DNA of 64,000 bases from Salisediminibacterium halotolerans (GTDB taxonomy: Bacteria > Bacillota > Bacilli > Bacillales > Salisediminibacteriaceae): assembly GCF_003814815.1 (NCBI RefSeq), contig NZ_RKQQ01000005.1:1-64000 (forward strand), read 5' to 3'. Made by a program: the position numbers and the translations under genes. Positions 28,624 through 40,985 of this stretch are shown here, piece after piece (the first letter of the stretch is position 1; each line of letters starts with the position of its first letter). The notes beneath the pieces are model-generated. The model was not told the DNA's origin and ran no database searches. It saw nothing but the letters and a program-made list of their open reading frames with translations.

Positions 28624-31600
28624 TTGATAGATGTAAATAATTTTGAGTATATGAAAATCGGCCTCGCTTCGTCGGATAAAATCCGCTCTTGGTCAAGAGG
28701 GGAAGTTAAGAAGCCGGAGACGATCAATTACCGGACGTTAAAACCGGAAAAAGACGGGCTGTTTTGCGAACGGATTTTCGGACCGACAAAAGATTGGGAA
28801 TGCCACTGCGGAAAATACAAACGCGTTCGCTACAAAGGCGTTGTCTGTGACCGTTGCGGTGTAGAAGTAACACGTGCAAAAGTTCGCCGCGAGCGGATGG
28901 GGCACATCGAACTTGCTGCACCGGTATCGCACATCTGGTATTTCAAAGGAATTCCGAGCCGCATGGGACTTGTTTTAGACATGTCCCCGCGGTCGCTGGA
29001 AGAGGTCATTTATTTCGCGTCTTATATTGTCACCGACCCGGGCGACACGCCGCTAGAATTAAAGCAGCTCCTCTCAGAAAAAGAATACCGTAATTACCGC
29101 GATAAATACGGCCGTTCATTTTCTGCTGAAATGGGTGCGGAAGGTATCCGCAAACTGCTCGAAAATATCGATTTAGATAAAGAAGCAAACCATTTAAAAG
29201 AAGAGTTGGAAACGGCTCAAGGCCAGCGGCGTACGCGGGCGATTAAGCGCCTTGAAGTGTTGGAAGCATTCCGTAATTCCGATAACAATCCGTCATGGAT
29301 GGTTTTGGATGTACTGCCGATTATTCCGCCGGAATTGCGCCCAATGGTCCAGCTTGACGGCGGGCGGTTTGCAACGTCGGATTTGAACGACCTGTACCGC
29401 CGAGTGATTAACCGAAACAACCGTCTAAAACGGCTTTTGGATCTCGGCGCGCCGAACATTATTGTGCAAAATGAAAAGCGTATGCTCCAAGAAGCTGTCG
29501 ATGCGCTGATCGACAACGGCCGTCGGGGCCGTCCGGTCACCGGACCGGGGAACCGGCCGCTGAAATCACTTTCGCACATGCTGAAAGGAAAGCAGGGCCG
29601 CTTCCGTCAGAACCTGCTCGGTAAGCGTGTGGACTATTCCGGGCGTTCGGTTATCGTCGTCGGCCCGAGCTTGAAAATGTATCAGTGCGGTCTGCCGAAA
29701 GAGATGGCGCTCGAACTGTTCAAGCCGTTTGTGATGAAAGAACTTGTCAGCCGAGGAATCTCGCACAATATAAAAAGCGCTAAGCGCAAAGTCGAACGTG
29801 TGCAGCCGGAAGTATGGGATGTGCTCGAAGAAGTGATCCGCGAGCATCCGGTGCTGTTAAACCGTGCACCGACACTTCACCGTCTCGGTATTCAAGCATT
29901 TGAACCCGTGTTGGTTGAAGGCCGCGCGATTAAGCTTCACCCGCTCGTATGTACGGCTTACAACGCAGACTTTGACGGGGACCAAATGGCGGTTCACGTT
30001 CCGCTTTCTGCCGAAGCACAAGCCGAGTCGCGGATTCTGATGCTTGCTGCGCAAAACATCTTGAACCCGAAAGACGGCAAACCGGTTGTTACACCGTCAC
30101 AAGATATGGTTTTAGGTAACTATTACTTGACGCTCGAACGAAAAGGCGCACTCGGCGAAGGGAATGTTTACAACGGCCCGAATGAAGTGCTCACTGCCTA
30201 TCAAAACGGGTACGCCCACTTGCACAGCCGAATCGCGGTCCCGGTAAACTCTGTCGGAAAGATGAATTTTGATAAAAAATACAGCGGGCATTTACTGCTG
30301 ACTTCTGTCGGAAAAATCATTTTTAATGAAATTTTGCCGGACTCGTTCCCGTATATTAACGAACCGACGAGAGAAAACCTTGAAGAAGTAACGCCGGAAA
30401 AATACTTCGCTCAACCGACAGAGGATATCAAAGCCCTGTTCGCTGAACGTGAAGTTGTTCCGCCGTTTAAAAAAGGCTTCCTCGGCGATATCATTGCCGA
30501 AGTCTTTAAGAAGTTTAAGATTTCAGAAACATCCGTTATGCTCGACCGTATGAAAGATCTCGGTTTCTATTATTCAACAAAAGCCGGCATTACAATCGGT
30601 GTTTCAGACATTGTTGTTCTAAGCGACAAGCAGGACATTCTTGACGATGCCGAGGCGAAAGTCGACCGGATCATGAAGCAGTTTAAGCGCGGTCTGATCA
30701 CGGAAGAAGAGCGCTATGATAAAGTCATTGAAGTGTGGAGCGAAGCGAAAGATATCATTCAAGATAAGCTTCTCGGCACGTTGGACATTACCAACCCGAT
30801 CTTTATGATGAGCGACTCCGGTGCCCGGGGTAACGCATCAAACTTCACACAGCTTGCCGGCATGCGCGGACTGATGGCGAATCCGTCCGGACGCATCATC
30901 GAATTGCCGATCAAATCAAGTTTCCGTGAAGGATTGACAGTTCTCGAGTACTTTATTTCGACACACGGGGCGCGTAAAGGCCTCGCCGACACAGCGCTTA
31001 AAACAGCGGACTCGGGTTACTTAACCCGCCGTCTTGTCGATGTTGCGCAAGATGTTATTGTCCGTGAAGATGATTGCGGAACCGACCGCGGCCTCGATGT
31101 CCAAGCGATTAAAGAAGGCAACGAAGTCATTGAAAGCTTGTTTGACCGTCTTGTCGGACGCACGGCATTCCAAAAAATCTACCATCCTGAAACCGGCGAA
31201 TTGCTCGTTGACCGTAATGAGCAAATCGGTGATGAAATGGCGAAGACAATCGAAGACGCCGGGATCGAAGAAGTGCGGATCCGTTCTGTCTTTACATGTG
31301 ATACCGAACACGGCGCTTGTAAAAAATGTTACGGCCGAAACTTGGCAACCGGGCAAGAAGTTGAAGTCGGCGAAGCTGTCGGCATCATTGCCGCGCAATC
31401 GATCGGCGAACCGGGTACGCAGCTGACGATGCGTACGTTCCACACCGGCGGAGTTGCCGGGGATGACATCACACAAGGTCTCCCTCGTATTCAAGAAGTA
31501 GTGGAAGCGCGTAACCCGAAAGGTCAAGCGGTTATTTCAGAAATTGAAGGCACTGTTTCTGAGATTAAAGAAGCTTCGGATAAAAAAGAGATCGTTGTTC

Positions 31601-32232
31601 AGGGAATGGTTGAAACCCGAACGTATACGACTCTTCAAGGAGCGCGCCTGAAAGTAGCGGAAGGCGATGACGTCATTCCGGGACAAAGCTTGACAGAAGG
31701 GTCAATCGATCCGAAAGAACTGCTTGCAGTTTCCGGTGTGATGGGTGTACAGGAATACCTTCTCAGAGAAGTTCAAAAAGTATACCGTATGCAAGGTGTT
31801 GAAATCGGCGACAAACACGTTGAAGTGATGGTTCGTCAAATGATGCGGAAAGTACGTGTCATTGATTCCGGCGATACAGATATTCTTCCGGGATCGCTGG
31901 TGGAAATTCATCAATTTAATGAAGCCAACCGGGAGATCCTCCTGCGAAACGGACGGCCTTCAACCGGACGGCCGGTCTTGCTCGGTATTACGAAAGCATC
32001 GCTGGAAACGGACTCGTTCCTGTCAGCGGCATCTTTCCAAGAAACAACTCGCGTCTTGACCGATGCGGCCATTAAAGGCAAGCGTGACGAATTGGTCGGC
32101 TTAAAAGAAAACGTCATTATCGGAAAACTTGTCCCAGCCGGTACAGGCATGCAACGCTACCGTCAGCTGGAATCGTCGCAAAAAGATGAAACAGAGGCTG
32201 AATTATCCGAAGAAATGACACTGCAAGATTAA
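28624..32232 (+). CDS. rpoC: RNA polymerase beta' subunit
   Basis: 1202 residues. The TTG at 28624 ([16 protein letters not shown]) has AAAGGGAGG upstream; an in-frame TTG at 28597 lacks one. The N-terminal zinc site ([19 protein letters not shown]), the catalytic NADFDGDQM that binds Mg, the trigger-loop region and the second zinc cluster ([13 protein letters not shown]) are all present. Starts 36 bp after rpoB. Confidence 0.97.
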   Translation: MIDVNNFEYMKIGLASSDKIRSWSRGEVKKPETINYRTLKPEKDGLFCERIFGPTKDWECHCGKYKRVRYKGVVCDRCGVEVTRAKVRRERMGHIELAAPVSHIWYFKGIPSRMGLVLDMSPRSLEEVIYFASYIVTDPGDTPLELKQLLSEKEYRNYRDKYGRSFSAEMGAEGIRKLLENIDLDKEANHLKEELETAQGQRRTRAIKRLEVLEAFRNSDNNPSWMVLDVLPIIPPELRPMVQLDGGRFATSDLNDLYRRVINRNNRLKRLLDLGAPNIIVQNEKRMLQEAVDALIDNGRRGRPVTGPGNRPLKSLSHMLKGKQGRFRQNLLGKRVDYSGRSVIVVGPSLKMYQCGLPKEMALELFKPFVMKELVSRGISHNIKSAKRKVERVQPEVWDVLEEVIREHPVLLNRAPTLHRLGIQAFEPVLVEGRAIKLHPLVCTAYNADFDGDQMAVHVPLSAEAQAESRILMLAAQNILNPKDGKPVVTPSQDMVLGNYYLTLERKGALGEGNVYNGPNEVLTAYQNGYAHLHSRIAVPVNSVGKMNFDKKYSGHLLLTSVGKIIFNEILPDSFPYINEPTRENLEEVTPEKYFAQPTEDIKALFAEREVVPPFKKGFLGDIIAEVFKKFKISETSVMLDRMKDLGFYYSTKAGITIGVSDIVVLSDKQDILDDAEAKVDRIMKQFKRGLITEEERYDKVIEVWSEAKDIIQDKLLGTLDITNPIFMMSDSGARGNASNFTQLAGMRGLMANPSGRIIELPIKSSFREGLTVLEYFISTHGARKGLADTALKTADSGYLTRRLVDVAQDVIVREDDCGTDRGLDVQAIKEGNEVIESLFDRLVGRTAFQKIYHPETGELLVDRNEQIGDEMAKTIEDAGIEEVRIRSVFTCDTEHGACKKCYGRNLATGQEVEVGEAVGIIAAQSIGEPGTQLTMRTFHTGGVAGDDITQGLPRIQEVVEARNPKGQAVISEIEGTVSEIKEASDKKEIVVQGMVETRTYTTLQGARLKVAEGDDVIPGQSLTEGSIDPKELLAVSGVMGVQEYLLREVQKVYRMQGVEIGDKHVEVMVRQMMRKVRVIDSGDTDILPGSLVEIHQFNEANREILLRNGRPSTGRPVLLGITKASLETDSFLSAASFQETTRVLTDAAIKGKRDELVGLKENVIIGKLVPAGTGMQRYRQLESSQKDETEAELSEEMTLQD

Positions 32233-32239
32233 ATTGTTA

Positions 32240-32268
32240 TTGACAGTCCAAAAACACGGTGGTACTAT
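32240..32268 (+). promoter_or_regulatory. Promoter of the str operon
   Basis: Perfect TTGACA at 32240-32245 and TACTAT at 32263-32268 with a 17-bp spacer. Drives ybxF-rpsL-rpsG-fusA-tuf. Confidence 0.85.
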
Positions 32269-32312
32269 ATCATAGTGTGCCAAATACCTGATGCTTTGGA
32301 GGATACAAAGTG

Positions 32313-32561
32313 ATGTCTTATGAAAAAGTAGCGCAGGCAACGAATAAAGTTGTGGGCACGAAGCAGACATTAAAAGCACTGGAACATCAACAGGTCAAAG
32401 AGCTCATCGTTGCTGAAGATGCCGATCCAGACGTTCTTCGGAAAGTGTTGGATGCAGCTGACAGTCAAGAACTGCTGATTGAACGCGTTGATTCTATGAA
32501 GAAACTCGGGAAAGCATGCGGGATTGATGTTAACGCAGCGATCGTAGCAATTAAAAAGTAA
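32313..32561 (+). CDS. ybxF: L7Ae-family RNA-binding protein (YbxF, L7Ae-like)
   Basis: 82 residues. A K-turn-binding protein of the L7Ae/L30e family; the family core VKELIVAEDADPDVLRKVLDAA and KLGKACGIDVNAAIVAI is visible. ATG at 32313, 9 bases after GGAGG; a GTG one codon upstream is also possible. Its standard place is between rpoC and rpsL in Bacillus. Function beyond K-turn binding is not settled. Confidence 0.92.
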   Translation: MSYEKVAQATNKVVGTKQTLKALEHQQVKELIVAEDADPDVLRKVLDAADSQELLIERVDSMKKLGKACGIDVNAAIVAIKK

Positions 32562-32562
32562 A

Positions 32563-32599
32563 AAAGTTTTTGCCGGCTTAAGCGGCCGGTAAAAACTTT
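32563..32599 (+). terminator. Terminator-like hairpin between ybxF and rpsL
   Basis: AAAGTTTTTGCCGGC (32563-32577) pairs with GCCGGTAAAAACTTT (32585-32599), a 15-bp stem with one G-U pair, followed by CCTTTT. As rpsL has no evident separate promoter, this is more likely an attenuator or processing site than a full stop. Confidence 0.65.
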
Positions 32600-32669
32600 C
32601 CTTTTACCCATTTATGAACCACCTGGACCAGTGGGCTTGAATACTTTGAAAAGAAGGGAGGAAACAACG

Positions 32670-33092
32670 ATGCCAACAATCAATCAACTTGTACGCAAAG
32701 GCCGGCAAGATAAGCCGAAAAAGGCGCATTCACCGGCTTTGAACAAAGGGTATAACAGCTACAAGAAAAAGATGACAGACGAAGATTCACCGCAAAAACG
32801 AGGTGTATGCACAAGAGTCGGCACAATGACACCGAAGAAGCCGAACTCGGCACTGCGTAAGTATGCGCGTGTACGTCTGACAAACCAGATTGAAGTTACT
32901 GCTTATATCCCGGGCGTCGGTCACAACCTGCAAGAGCACAGTGTTGTCCTTATTCGCGGCGGGCGAGTAAAAGACTTGCCTGGTGTACGTTATCATATCG
33001 TGCGCGGCGCACTGGACACAGCCGGAGTTGAAGGCCGTAAGCAAAGCCGTTCCAAGTACGGAACGAAGCTCGGGAAAAAGAAAAAGCGCTAA
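32670..33092 (+). CDS. rpsL: Ribosomal protein S12
   Basis: 140 residues. Decoding-centre protein. [17 protein letters not shown] and the later [12 protein letters not shown] loop carry the wild-type lysines where streptomycin-resistance changes occur. ATG at 32670 after GGGAGGAAACAACG; an upstream TTG in frame is not preferred. Confidence 0.96.
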   Translation: MPTINQLVRKGRQDKPKKAHSPALNKGYNSYKKKMTDEDSPQKRGVCTRVGTMTPKKPNSALRKYARVRLTNQIEVTAYIPGVGHNLQEHSVVLIRGGRVKDLPGVRYHIVRGALDTAGVEGRKQSRSKYGTKLGKKKKR

Positions 33093-33144
33093 TTAATCGC
33101 AATCAGTTTAATAAAATTTGAAAATCCCGAAAGGAGGGACTTTG

Positions 33145-33615
33145 ATGCCACGTAAAGGACCAGTACCACGCAGAGATGTGTTGGCTGACCCGATTTATGA
33201 TTCTAAATTGGTCACTCGTCTTATTAACCGTATTATGATTGATGGAAAACGAGGAAAAGCTCAAACGATTCTTTATCGTTCATTTGATATCGTCCGTGAA
33301 CGCGGAGGCAACGATCCGCAAGAGGTGTTTGAACAAGCACTGAAAAATATCATGCCAGTACTTGAGGTAAAAGCACGCCGTGTCGGCGGTGCGAACTACC
33401 AAGTACCGATTGAAGTGAAGCCGGATCGCCGCACGACACTCGGACTTCGTTGGCTCGTGCATTATGCACGCCTTCGCGGTGAAAAGACAATGGAAGAACG
33501 TCTTGCAAACGAAATTCTTGACGCAGCAAACAACACAGGAGCTGCAGTGAAAAAGCGTGAAGATACTCACAAAATGGCTGAAGCGAACAAAGCATTCGCT
33601 CACTATCGTTGGTAA
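33145..33615 (+). CDS. rpsG: Ribosomal protein S7
   Basis: 156 residues. Primary 16S rRNA binder of the 30S head. The N-terminal [20 protein letters not shown] and [16 protein letters not shown] segments match the family. ATG at 33145 after AAAGGAGGGAC. Second ribosomal gene of the str operon. Confidence 0.96.
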   Translation: MPRKGPVPRRDVLADPIYDSKLVTRLINRIMIDGKRGKAQTILYRSFDIVRERGGNDPQEVFEQALKNIMPVLEVKARRVGGANYQVPIEVKPDRRTTLGLRWLVHYARLRGEKTMEERLANEILDAANNTGAAVKKREDTHKMAEANKAFAHYRW

Positions 33616-33717
33616 TCTGCGAAAAACCGCAGAGGAGTATGCAACAGGGAGAAAAGCCAGACCTTTTCTCCCGGCGCTCCATCACTAAACAAGAGAAAAG
33701 GAAGGAGAAGTTGACGA

Positions 33718-35805
33718 ATGGCACGAGAATTCTCCTTAGAAAAGACTCGTAATATCGGGATCATGGCGCACATTGATGCAGGGAAAACGACTGCAACAGA
33801 GCGTATTCTTTTCTATACAGGCCGTATTCATAAAATTGGAGAAACACATGACGGCGGTTCACAAATGGACTGGATGTCACAAGAACAAGAGCGCGGAATT
33901 ACGATTACGTCAGCAGCGACAACAGCCCGCTGGGACGATCACCGCATTAATATCATTGATACACCGGGGCACGTAGACTTCACAGTTGAAGTAGAACGTT
34001 CTTTGCGCGTGTTGGACGGCGCAGTAGCTGTTTTAGACGCACAATCCGGTGTTGAACCGCAAACCGAAACGGTGTGGCGCCAAGCGACGACCTACGGTGT
34101 ACCGCGAGTTGTCTTTGTTAACAAGATGGACAAAGTCGGTGCGGACTTCATTTATTCGTTAGGCACACTCAGTAATCGTCTCGGAGCAAACGCTGCGGCA
34201 ATTCAGCTGCCGATCGGCGCTGAAGACGAGTTCGAAGGTATTATTGACCTTGTACAAATGAAAGCTTACTTTTATTTAGACGATCTCGGAACAAGAAGTG
34301 AAGAGCGTGAAATTCCGGATGAGTACAAAGATCAGGCGGAAGAATACCGTGACAAACTGCTTGAAGCCGTATCCGAATTCGATGAAGATATGATGATGAA
34401 GTACTTAGAAGGCGAAGACGTAACAGAAGAGGAACTTCAGCGCGCGATTCGTAAAGGAACGTTAAGCGTTGATTTTTACCCGGTTCTTTGCGGTTCAGCC
34501 TTCAAAAACAAAGGTGTTCAGCTTCTGCTTGATGCCGTTATCGCTTATCTGCCGTCTCCAAAAGACGTTGCTGCGATCGAAGGTGAAGATTCTGAAACAG
34601 GTGAAAAAGTACTTCGTAAACCGGGTGATGAAGAACCGTTCTCAGCACTGGCGTTTAAGGTTGCTACCGACCCTTACGTCGGTAAGCTTACATTCTTCCG
34701 CGTTTACTCCGGCATGATTAACGCCGGCTCCTATGTAAACAACTCGACGAAGAATAAGCGTGAGCGTATGGGACGGATTCTGCAAATGCACGCGAACCAC
34801 CGTGAAGAGATTTCAACTTGCTATTCCGGTGATATCGCTGCTGGTGTCGGTTTAAAAGACACCTCAACGGGCGATACGCTCTGTGCAGAAAAAGAGCATG
34901 TCATTCTTGAAACGATGGACTTCCCGGATCCGGTTATCTCGCTTTCTGTTGAACCTAAATCAAAAGCAGACCAAGACAAAATGGGTATCGCGCTGCAAAA
35001 ACTTGCCGAAGAAGACCCGACATTTAAAACGCACACGGATGAAGAAACAGGACAAACGATCATCGCCGGTATGGGTGAACTTCACCTTGATATTATTGTT
35101 GACCGTTTGAAGCGCGAATTCAAAGTGGAAGCAAATGTCGGCGCGCCGCAAGTATCCTACCGTGAAACAATCCGCGAATCAGCGGAATGTGAAGGTAAAT
35201 TTGTCCGTCAGTCCGGCGGTCGCGGCCAATACGGACACGTTTGGATCGAGTTTACGCCGAACGACGAAGGTGCAGGCTTCGAATTTATTGATAATATCGT
35301 CGGCGGTGTTGTTCCGCGCGAATATATCAATTCAGTTCAAGAAGGCGTTAAAGAGTCAATGGATAACGGTCTTCTTGCCGGCTATCCGGTTGTTGATATG
35401 AAAGCGCGTCTTTTCGACGGTTCTTATCACGACGTTGACTCCAACGAAATGGCATTTAAAGTGGCTGCTTCGATGGCGTTTAAAGAAGCAAAGAACAAAT
35501 GTAAACCGGTTCTGCTCGAACCGCTCATGAAGGTTGAAGTTGTCATGCCTGAAGAATACATGGGCGACATTATGGGCGACATCACTTCCCGCCGCGGACG
35601 TGTAGAAGGTATGGACGCACGCGGGAATGCGCAAATTGTCCGTGCATTCGTCCCGCTTTCTGAAATGTTCGGTTACGCGACAGCGCTCCGTTCGAACACA
35701 CAAGGCCGCGGGCAGTACACGATGCATTTCGACCATTATGCAGAAGTGCCTAAGAGCATTTCTGAAGACATCGTCAAAAAACAAGGCGGCGGAGCAAGCG
35801 AATAA
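33718..35805 (+). CDS. fusA: Elongation factor G
   Basis: 695 residues. GTPase that drives translocation and, with RRF, ribosome recycling. G1 [10 protein letters not shown]3 DTPGHVDF, G4 [10 protein letters not shown]. Domains II-V follow in normal length. ATG after AAGGAAGGAGAAG. Confidence 0.97.
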   Translation: MAREFSLEKTRNIGIMAHIDAGKTTATERILFYTGRIHKIGETHDGGSQMDWMSQEQERGITITSAATTARWDDHRINIIDTPGHVDFTVEVERSLRVLDGAVAVLDAQSGVEPQTETVWRQATTYGVPRVVFVNKMDKVGADFIYSLGTLSNRLGANAAAIQLPIGAEDEFEGIIDLVQMKAYFYLDDLGTRSEEREIPDEYKDQAEEYRDKLLEAVSEFDEDMMMKYLEGEDVTEEELQRAIRKGTLSVDFYPVLCGSAFKNKGVQLLLDAVIAYLPSPKDVAAIEGEDSETGEKVLRKPGDEEPFSALAFKVATDPYVGKLTFFRVYSGMINAGSYVNNSTKNKRERMGRILQMHANHREEISTCYSGDIAAGVGLKDTSTGDTLCAEKEHVILETMDFPDPVISLSVEPKSKADQDKMGIALQKLAEEDPTFKTHTDEETGQTIIAGMGELHLDIIVDRLKREFKVEANVGAPQVSYRETIRESAECEGKFVRQSGGRGQYGHVWIEFTPNDEGAGFEFIDNIVGGVVPREYINSVQEGVKESMDNGLLAGYPVVDMKARLFDGSYHDVDSNEMAFKVAASMAFKEAKNKCKPVLLEPLMKVEVVMPEEYMGDIMGDITSRRGRVEGMDARGNAQIVRAFVPLSEMFGYATALRSNTQGRGQYTMHFDHYAEVPKSISEDIVKKQGGGASE

Positions 35806-35848
35806 TTCGTCCGTTTATTGTCAGAACAAAAGTTTTGTTGTAAGCTGA

Positions 35849-35881
35849 GAAAGGCATAATGATTCACCTCATATGCCTTTC
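35849..35881 (+). promoter_or_regulatory. Hairpin in the fusA-tuf spacer
   Basis: GAAAGGCATA (35849-35858) pairs perfectly with TATGCCTTTC (35872-35881) around a 13-base loop, followed by TT then an A-run. It lacks a proper T-tract on the + strand, so an RNA-processing or stability role is more likely than termination. Confidence 0.5.
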
Positions 35882-35922
35882 TTAAAAAAATAATTATGAA
35901 GATAATAAGGAGGATTCCGATC

Positions 35923-37113
35923 ATGGCAAAAGAAAAATTTGATCGTTCCAAAACGCATGCCAACATTGGCACAATTGGTCACGTTGACCACGGTAAAACA
36001 ACGCTGACAGCAGCTATCACTTACGTGCTGCACAAAAATTCCGGTAAAGGTACTGCAATGGCTTATGACCAAATCGACGGCGCACCGGAAGAGCGCGAGC
36101 GCGGAATCACAATTTCAACTGCACACGTTGAGTATGAAACAGATACTCGTCACTATGCACACGTTGACTGCCCGGGACACGCTGACTATGTTAAAAACAT
36201 GATCACTGGCGCGGCGCAAATGGACGGAGCGATTCTCGTTGTATCCGCTGCTGACGGCCCAATGCCGCAAACGCGTGAGCACATCTTGCTTTCCCGTCAA
36301 GTAGGTGTTCCTGCGATTGTTGTCTTCTTGAACAAAACAGACCAAGTAGACGACGAGGAACTGCTTGAGCTCGTTGAAATGGAAGTTCGCGACCTGCTTT
36401 CTGAGTACGACTTCCCTGGCGACGACATCCCGGTAACAAAAGGTTCTGCTCTTCTCGCGCTTGAAGGCAACGAAGAGCACGAGCAAGCGATCGTTGACTT
36501 GATGCAATCCGTTGACGACTTCATCCCGACACCGGACCGTGACAAAGACAAGCCGTTCATGATGCCGGTTGAGGACGTCTTCTCCATCACTGGCCGCGGA
36601 ACAGTTGCAACAGGCCGTGTTGAGCGCGGACAGTTAAACGTCGGTGACGAAGTTGAAATCATCGGTTTCGACGAAGATTCCCGTAAAACAACTGTTACTG
36701 GTGTTGAAATGTTCCGTAAGCTTCTTGACTATGCAGAAGCAGGCGACAACATCGGTGCACTTCTGCGCGGTGTAAGCCGTGACGACATTAAGCGCGGACA
36801 GGTTCTCGCGAAGCCGAAGACCATCACACCGCACACGAAATTCCAAGCGGAAGTTTATGTTCTGTCTAAAGACGAAGGCGGCCGTCATACACCGTTCTTT
36901 AACAACTACCGCCCGCAATTCTACTTCCGTACAACGGACGTAACAGGAATCATCGATCTGCCGGAAGGCGTTGAAATGGTTATGCCTGGCGACAACGTAG
37001 AAATGACAGTTGAATTGATCGCGCCGATCGCGATCGAAGAAGGTACGAAGTTCTCTATCCGCGAAGGCGGACGTACTGTCGGTGCCGGCGTTGTTGCGTC
37101 AATCACTGAGTAA
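35923..37113 (+). CDS. tuf: Elongation factor Tu
   Basis: 396 residues. Delivers aminoacyl-tRNA to the ribosome. G1 [12 protein letters not shown]3 [12 protein letters not shown]4 NKTDQVDD (Thr where many homologues have Cys). ATG at 35923 after AAGGAGGATTCCG; an ATG in frame at 35896 precedes that RBS. Last gene of the str operon. Confidence 0.97.
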   Translation: MAKEKFDRSKTHANIGTIGHVDHGKTTLTAAITYVLHKNSGKGTAMAYDQIDGAPEERERGITISTAHVEYETDTRHYAHVDCPGHADYVKNMITGAAQMDGAILVVSAADGPMPQTREHILLSRQVGVPAIVVFLNKTDQVDDEELLELVEMEVRDLLSEYDFPGDDIPVTKGSALLALEGNEEHEQAIVDLMQSVDDFIPTPDRDKDKPFMMPVEDVFSITGRGTVATGRVERGQLNVGDEVEIIGFDEDSRKTTVTGVEMFRKLLDYAEAGDNIGALLRGVSRDDIKRGQVLAKPKTITPHTKFQAEVYVLSKDEGGRHTPFFNNYRPQFYFRTTDVTGIIDLPEGVEMVMPGDNVEMTVELIAPIAIEEGTKFSIREGGRTVGAGVVASITE

Positions 37114-37146
37114 TATTTGTTATTGAATCTTCAATAATACTGTGTA

Positions 37147-37181
37147 AACCGGTTAGGCCTTTGCTGCCTAACCGGTTTTTT
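37147..37181 (+). terminator. tuf terminator
   Basis: AACCGGTTAGGC pairs perfectly with GCCTAACCGGTT around a 7-base loop, followed by TTTTT. Marks the end of the str operon. Confidence 0.95.
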
Positions 37182-37243
37182 ATCTAATTAATGAAAGAAT
37201 TCGAATTTTATACACCGGACTCGAGAAAAATTTTCGAAAGATG

Positions 37244-37272
37244 TTGAAATTCATAGGGCAGGTCTGTATAAT
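37244..37272 (+). promoter_or_regulatory. S10 operon promoter P1
   Basis: TTGAAA at 37244-37249 and perfect TATAAT at 37267-37272 with 17-bp spacer. Confidence 0.8.
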
Positions 37273-37309
37273 AAATCAAGTGTGACCCGAGGAAATGCAA
37301 TGAAAAGTA

Positions 37310-37338
37310 TTGCATCGCAGGCGCGATTCTTGTATACT
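37310..37338 (+). promoter_or_regulatory. S10 operon promoter P2
   Basis: TTGCAT at 37310-37315 and TATACT at 37333-37338, again with a 17-bp spacer, 66 bp after P1. The pair forms a tandem promoter for the long ribosomal cluster. Confidence 0.65.
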
Positions 37339-37785
<447 letters not shown>

Positions 37786-37836
37786 ATAACAGTCGTCAAG
37801 TTAAATAAACAAAAAAGATAACAGGAGGTGTGACTC

Positions 37837-38466
37837 ATGACCAAAGGAATCTTAGGAAAGAAACTGGGTATGACCCAAATTTTCAGCAGCAACGGCGAAG
37901 TTGTTCCGGTAACTGTGATTCAAGCAGAACCAAACGTGGTTTTGCAAAAGAAAACAGAAGAGAGCGACGGGTATGAATCCGTTCAAATCGGCATCGCTGA
38001 TGTGAAACCGAGCCGTCAAACAAAGCCTGAAAAAGGTCATGCAGAAAAAGCAAACGCAAACCCTAAGCGCTTCGTTAAGGAATTCCGCGGCGTAGACACA
38101 GCGGACTATGAGATTGGTCAAGAAGTCAAAGTTGATATTTTTGCGGAAGGTGACGTCATTGACGTAACCGGAAAATCGAAAGGTAAGGGGTTCTCCGGTG
38201 CGATCAAACGCCATAACCAATCCCGCGGGCCGATGACACACGGTTCTCGCTACCACCGTCGCCCAGGTGCGATGGGGCCGATCGATCCGAACCACGTGCG
38301 CCCAGGTAAACTTCTTCCGGGACAAATGGGAAGCGAGCAAGTTACGATCCAAAACCTTGAAATTGTAAAGGTTGACGCGGAACGAAACCTGCTGCTTGTT
38401 AAAGGGAATGTCCCTGGTCCGAAGAAAAGCTTTGTCACTGTACAAGAAGCGATCAAATCAGTATAA
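37837..38466 (+). CDS. rplC: Ribosomal protein L3
   Basis: 209 residues. 50S protein near the peptidyl-transferase centre. Contains the [20 protein letters not shown] and [20 protein letters not shown] extensions that reach into the 23S core. ATG after ACAGGAGGTG. Confidence 0.96.
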   Translation: MTKGILGKKLGMTQIFSSNGEVVPVTVIQAEPNVVLQKKTEESDGYESVQIGIADVKPSRQTKPEKGHAEKANANPKRFVKEFRGVDTADYEIGQEVKVDIFAEGDVIDVTGKSKGKGFSGAIKRHNQSRGPMTHGSRYHRRPGAMGPIDPNHVRPGKLLPGQMGSEQVTIQNLEIVKVDAERNLLLVKGNVPGPKKSFVTVQEAIKSV

Positions 38467-38492
38467 CTTTTTGAAAGAAAGGAGGAGCCCAG

Positions 38493-39116
38493 ATGCCTAA
38501 AGTAACAATGTATAACCAAGCTGGCTCGCAAGTAGGCGAAATTGAACTTTCAGACAACGTCTTTGGCGTTGAACCAAATGAGAGTGTTTTATATGAAGCT
38601 GTCATTATGCAGCAAGCGTCAAAACGACAAGGAACGCATTCTGTTAAAGGACGTTCGGATGTTTCCGGCGGCGGCGCAAAGCCGTGGCGTCAAAAAGGAA
38701 CTGGCCGTGCCCGTCACGGATCAATCCGTTCACCAATTTGGGTCGGCGGAGGCGTCGCCTTTGGCCCGACACCGCGTAAGTACGGCTTTAAAATGCCGAA
38801 AAAACAGCGTCGTTTAGCATTGAAATCAGCATTTTCGACGAAAGTCAATGATGATGCGGTTTGTGTACTCGACGAATTGAGCCTGGAAGCTCCGAAGACA
38901 AAAGCAATGAAAGAAATTTTAAAAGGTTTGTCTGCAGAAGAAAAAACCCTTATTGTTACGGATTCATTCAACAGCAATGTGGCGCTTTCTGCGCAAAACC
39001 TTCCGAACGTGAAATATTTGACGGCTGACGGAGTAAATGTTTTGGATCTTCTGCACAACGATAAGGTCCTCATTACTCAAGATGCTGTGAAACAAGTAGA
39101 GGAGGTGCTTGCATAA
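38493..39116 (+). CDS. rplD: Ribosomal protein L4
   Basis: 207 residues. Lines the exit tunnel; [20 protein letters not shown] is the tunnel loop where macrolide-resistance changes occur, here in the usual form. AAAGGAGGAGCC RBS. The stop overlaps the rplW start by one base. Confidence 0.96.
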   Translation: MPKVTMYNQAGSQVGEIELSDNVFGVEPNESVLYEAVIMQQASKRQGTHSVKGRSDVSGGGAKPWRQKGTGRARHGSIRSPIWVGGGVAFGPTPRKYGFKMPKKQRRLALKSAFSTKVNDDAVCVLDELSLEAPKTKAMKEILKGLSAEEKTLIVTDSFNSNVALSAQNLPNVKYLTADGVNVLDLLHNDKVLITQDAVKQVEEVLA

Positions 39117-39406
39117 TGGCAAACGCAAGAGATATTATTAAGCGCCCGGTCATCACAGAACGTTCTGCGGACCTGATGGTCGACAAGAAATACACGTTTG
39201 AAGTTGAGCCTAAAGCCAACAAAATCGAAATCAAAAATGCGATCGAAGAAATTTTTGATGTCGAAGTCAAAAACGTGAACACAATGAATTATAAAGGCAA
39301 ATTCAAGCGTTTTGGCCGCTATACCGGCTATACACGCAAGCGCAAAAAAGCCATTGTTGAGCTCACAGAAGACAGCCAAGAGCTTGAGTTTTTTGAAGGA
39401 GCTTAA
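39116..39406 (+). CDS. rplW: Ribosomal protein L23
   Basis: 96 residues. At the tunnel exit, docking SRP and trigger factor. Starts in the TAATG overlap with rplD; the RBS GAGGAGG lies inside the end of rpl[18 protein letters not shown] and the [19 protein letters not shown] loop match the family. Confidence 0.95.
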   Translation: MANARDIIKRPVITERSADLMVDKKYTFEVEPKANKIEIKNAIEEIFDVEVKNVNTMNYKGKFKRFGRYTGYTRKRKKAIVELTEDSQELEFFEGA

Positions 39407-39437
39407 TACAACCACACAGTGAAGGAGGGAAACCAAG

Positions 39438-40280
39438 ATGGCTATTAAAAAGTACAGACCGACCACAAACGGTCGACGGTTTATGTCTACACTCGATTTT
39501 GCCGAGATCACGACAGATCAGCCGGAAAAATCGTTGCTGCAGCCGTTAAATAAATCGGCGGGCCGAAACAATTACGGCCGTATTACAACACGTCATCAAG
39601 GCGGCGGTCATAAGCGGAAATACCGTGTTATTGACTTCAAGCGCGACAAAGATGGTATTCCGGGCCGCGTTGCCACAATCGAATACGATCCAAACCGTTC
39701 TGCAAACATCGCGTTAATCAATTATGTAGACGGAGAAAAACGTTACATTCTTGCACCGAAGAACTTAAAAGTAGGCCAAGAAATTCTTTCCGGCAAAGAA
39801 GCTGACATTAAAGTCGGCAACGCATTGCAACTGAAAGATATTCCGGTCGGAACGGTCATTCACAACATCGAAATGCGACCAGGAAAAGGCGGCCAGCTCG
39901 TTCGCTCTGCAGGAGCTGAAGCACAAGTGCTCGGTAAAGAAGAGGACTACGTACTCGTACGTCTTCGTTCCGGCGAAACACGTTTGATTTTGTCAACTTG
40001 CCGTGCGACAGTCGGCCAAGTCGGCAACATTGAACACGAGCTTGTTAACATCGGTAAAGCAGGCCGTTCACGCTGGTTAGGCAAGCGCCCTACTGTTCGC
40101 GGTTCTGTTATGAACCCTAGTGATCACCCTCACGGCGGCGGTGAAGGACGCGCACCAATCGGTATGCCTTCTCCGGTTACACCATGGGGACAGCCGACAC
40201 TCGGTTACAAAACACGGAAGAAAAACAAGCCGTCGGATAAGTACATTGTTCGTCGCCGTAAGAAGAAGAAGAAAAAATAA
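39438..40280 (+). CDS. rplB: Ribosomal protein L2
   Basis: 280 residues. Highly conserved 23S binder needed for subunit association and peptidyl transfer. The C-terminal [18 protein letters not shown] contains the functional histidine. A basic tail (RRRKKKKKK) closes it. RBS GAAGGAGGG. Confidence 0.97.
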   Translation: MAIKKYRPTTNGRRFMSTLDFAEITTDQPEKSLLQPLNKSAGRNNYGRITTRHQGGGHKRKYRVIDFKRDKDGIPGRVATIEYDPNRSANIALINYVDGEKRYILAPKNLKVGQEILSGKEADIKVGNALQLKDIPVGTVIHNIEMRPGKGGQLVRSAGAEAQVLGKEEDYVLVRLRSGETRLILSTCRATVGQVGNIEHELVNIGKAGRSRWLGKRPTVRGSVMNPSDHPHGGGEGRAPIGMPSPVTPWGQPTLGYKTRKKNKPSDKYIVRRRKKKKKK

Positions 40281-40340
40281 CGGGATTGATCTACGGTTCT
40301 CGCTGAGAGCCGTAGCGCAGTCGCGAAGGGAGGTACAAAC

Positions 40341-40619
40341 ATGGGTCGCAGTTTGAAAAAAGGACCTTTTGTCGATCAGCATTTGATGAAGAAAGTCGAA
40401 GCGCAAAAAGAATCAAATGACAAGCGTGTCATTAAAACATGGTCACGCCGTTCAACAATTTTCCCGCAATTTATCGGTGCTACAATCGCTGTTTATGACG
40501 GCCGTAAGCACGTTCCGGTATACGTATCTGAAGACATGGTCGGGCACAAACTCGGTGAATTTGCACCGACACGTACATTTAAAGGCCATGCCGCAGACGA
40601 CAGAAAAACACGACGCTAA
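40341..40619 (+). CDS. rpsS: Ribosomal protein S19
   Basis: 92 residues. 30S head protein. [17 protein letters not shown] and the conserved [16 protein letters not shown] near the C-terminus. RBS GAAGGGAGG. Confidence 0.96.
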   Translation: MGRSLKKGPFVDQHLMKKVEAQKESNDKRVIKTWSRRSTIFPQFIGATIAVYDGRKHVPVYVSEDMVGHKLGEFAPTRTFKGHAADDRKTRR

Positions 40620-40641
40620 TTAAAGAGGGGAGGTACTATTC

Positions 40642-40983
40642 ATGGAAGCAAAAGCAGTTGCAAAACAAGTGCGTATTGCTCCTCGTAAAGTTCGCCTTGT
40701 CGTAGACTTGATTCGCGGCAAAGAGGTTGGCGAAGCCGTTTCAATTTTGAAACACACAACGAAAAAATCGTCTCCGGTAGTCGAGAAGGTTTTAAACTCC
40801 GCCATTGCGAACGCCGAGCACAACTATGAAATGGAACCTGATAACTTGGTTGTCAGCCAAGCATATGTAGATGAAGGTGTAACGCTGAAGCGATTCCGTC
40901 CACGTGCGATGGGACGCGCAAGCCGTATTAACAAACGTACGAGCCACATCACAGTCGTACTCAAAGAAAAAGAGGAGGGATAA
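40642..40983 (+). CDS. rplV: Ribosomal protein L22
   Basis: 113 residues. Tunnel-lining 50S protein. The beta-hairpin region ([20 protein letters not shown]) is intact. The stop at 40981-40983 is two bases before the rpsC GTG. Confidence 0.96.
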   Translation: MEAKAVAKQVRIAPRKVRLVVDLIRGKEVGEAVSILKHTTKKSSPVVEKVLNSAIANAEHNYEMEPDNLVVSQAYVDEGVTLKRFRPRAMGRASRINKRTSHITVVLKEKEEG

Positions 40984-40985
40984 GC

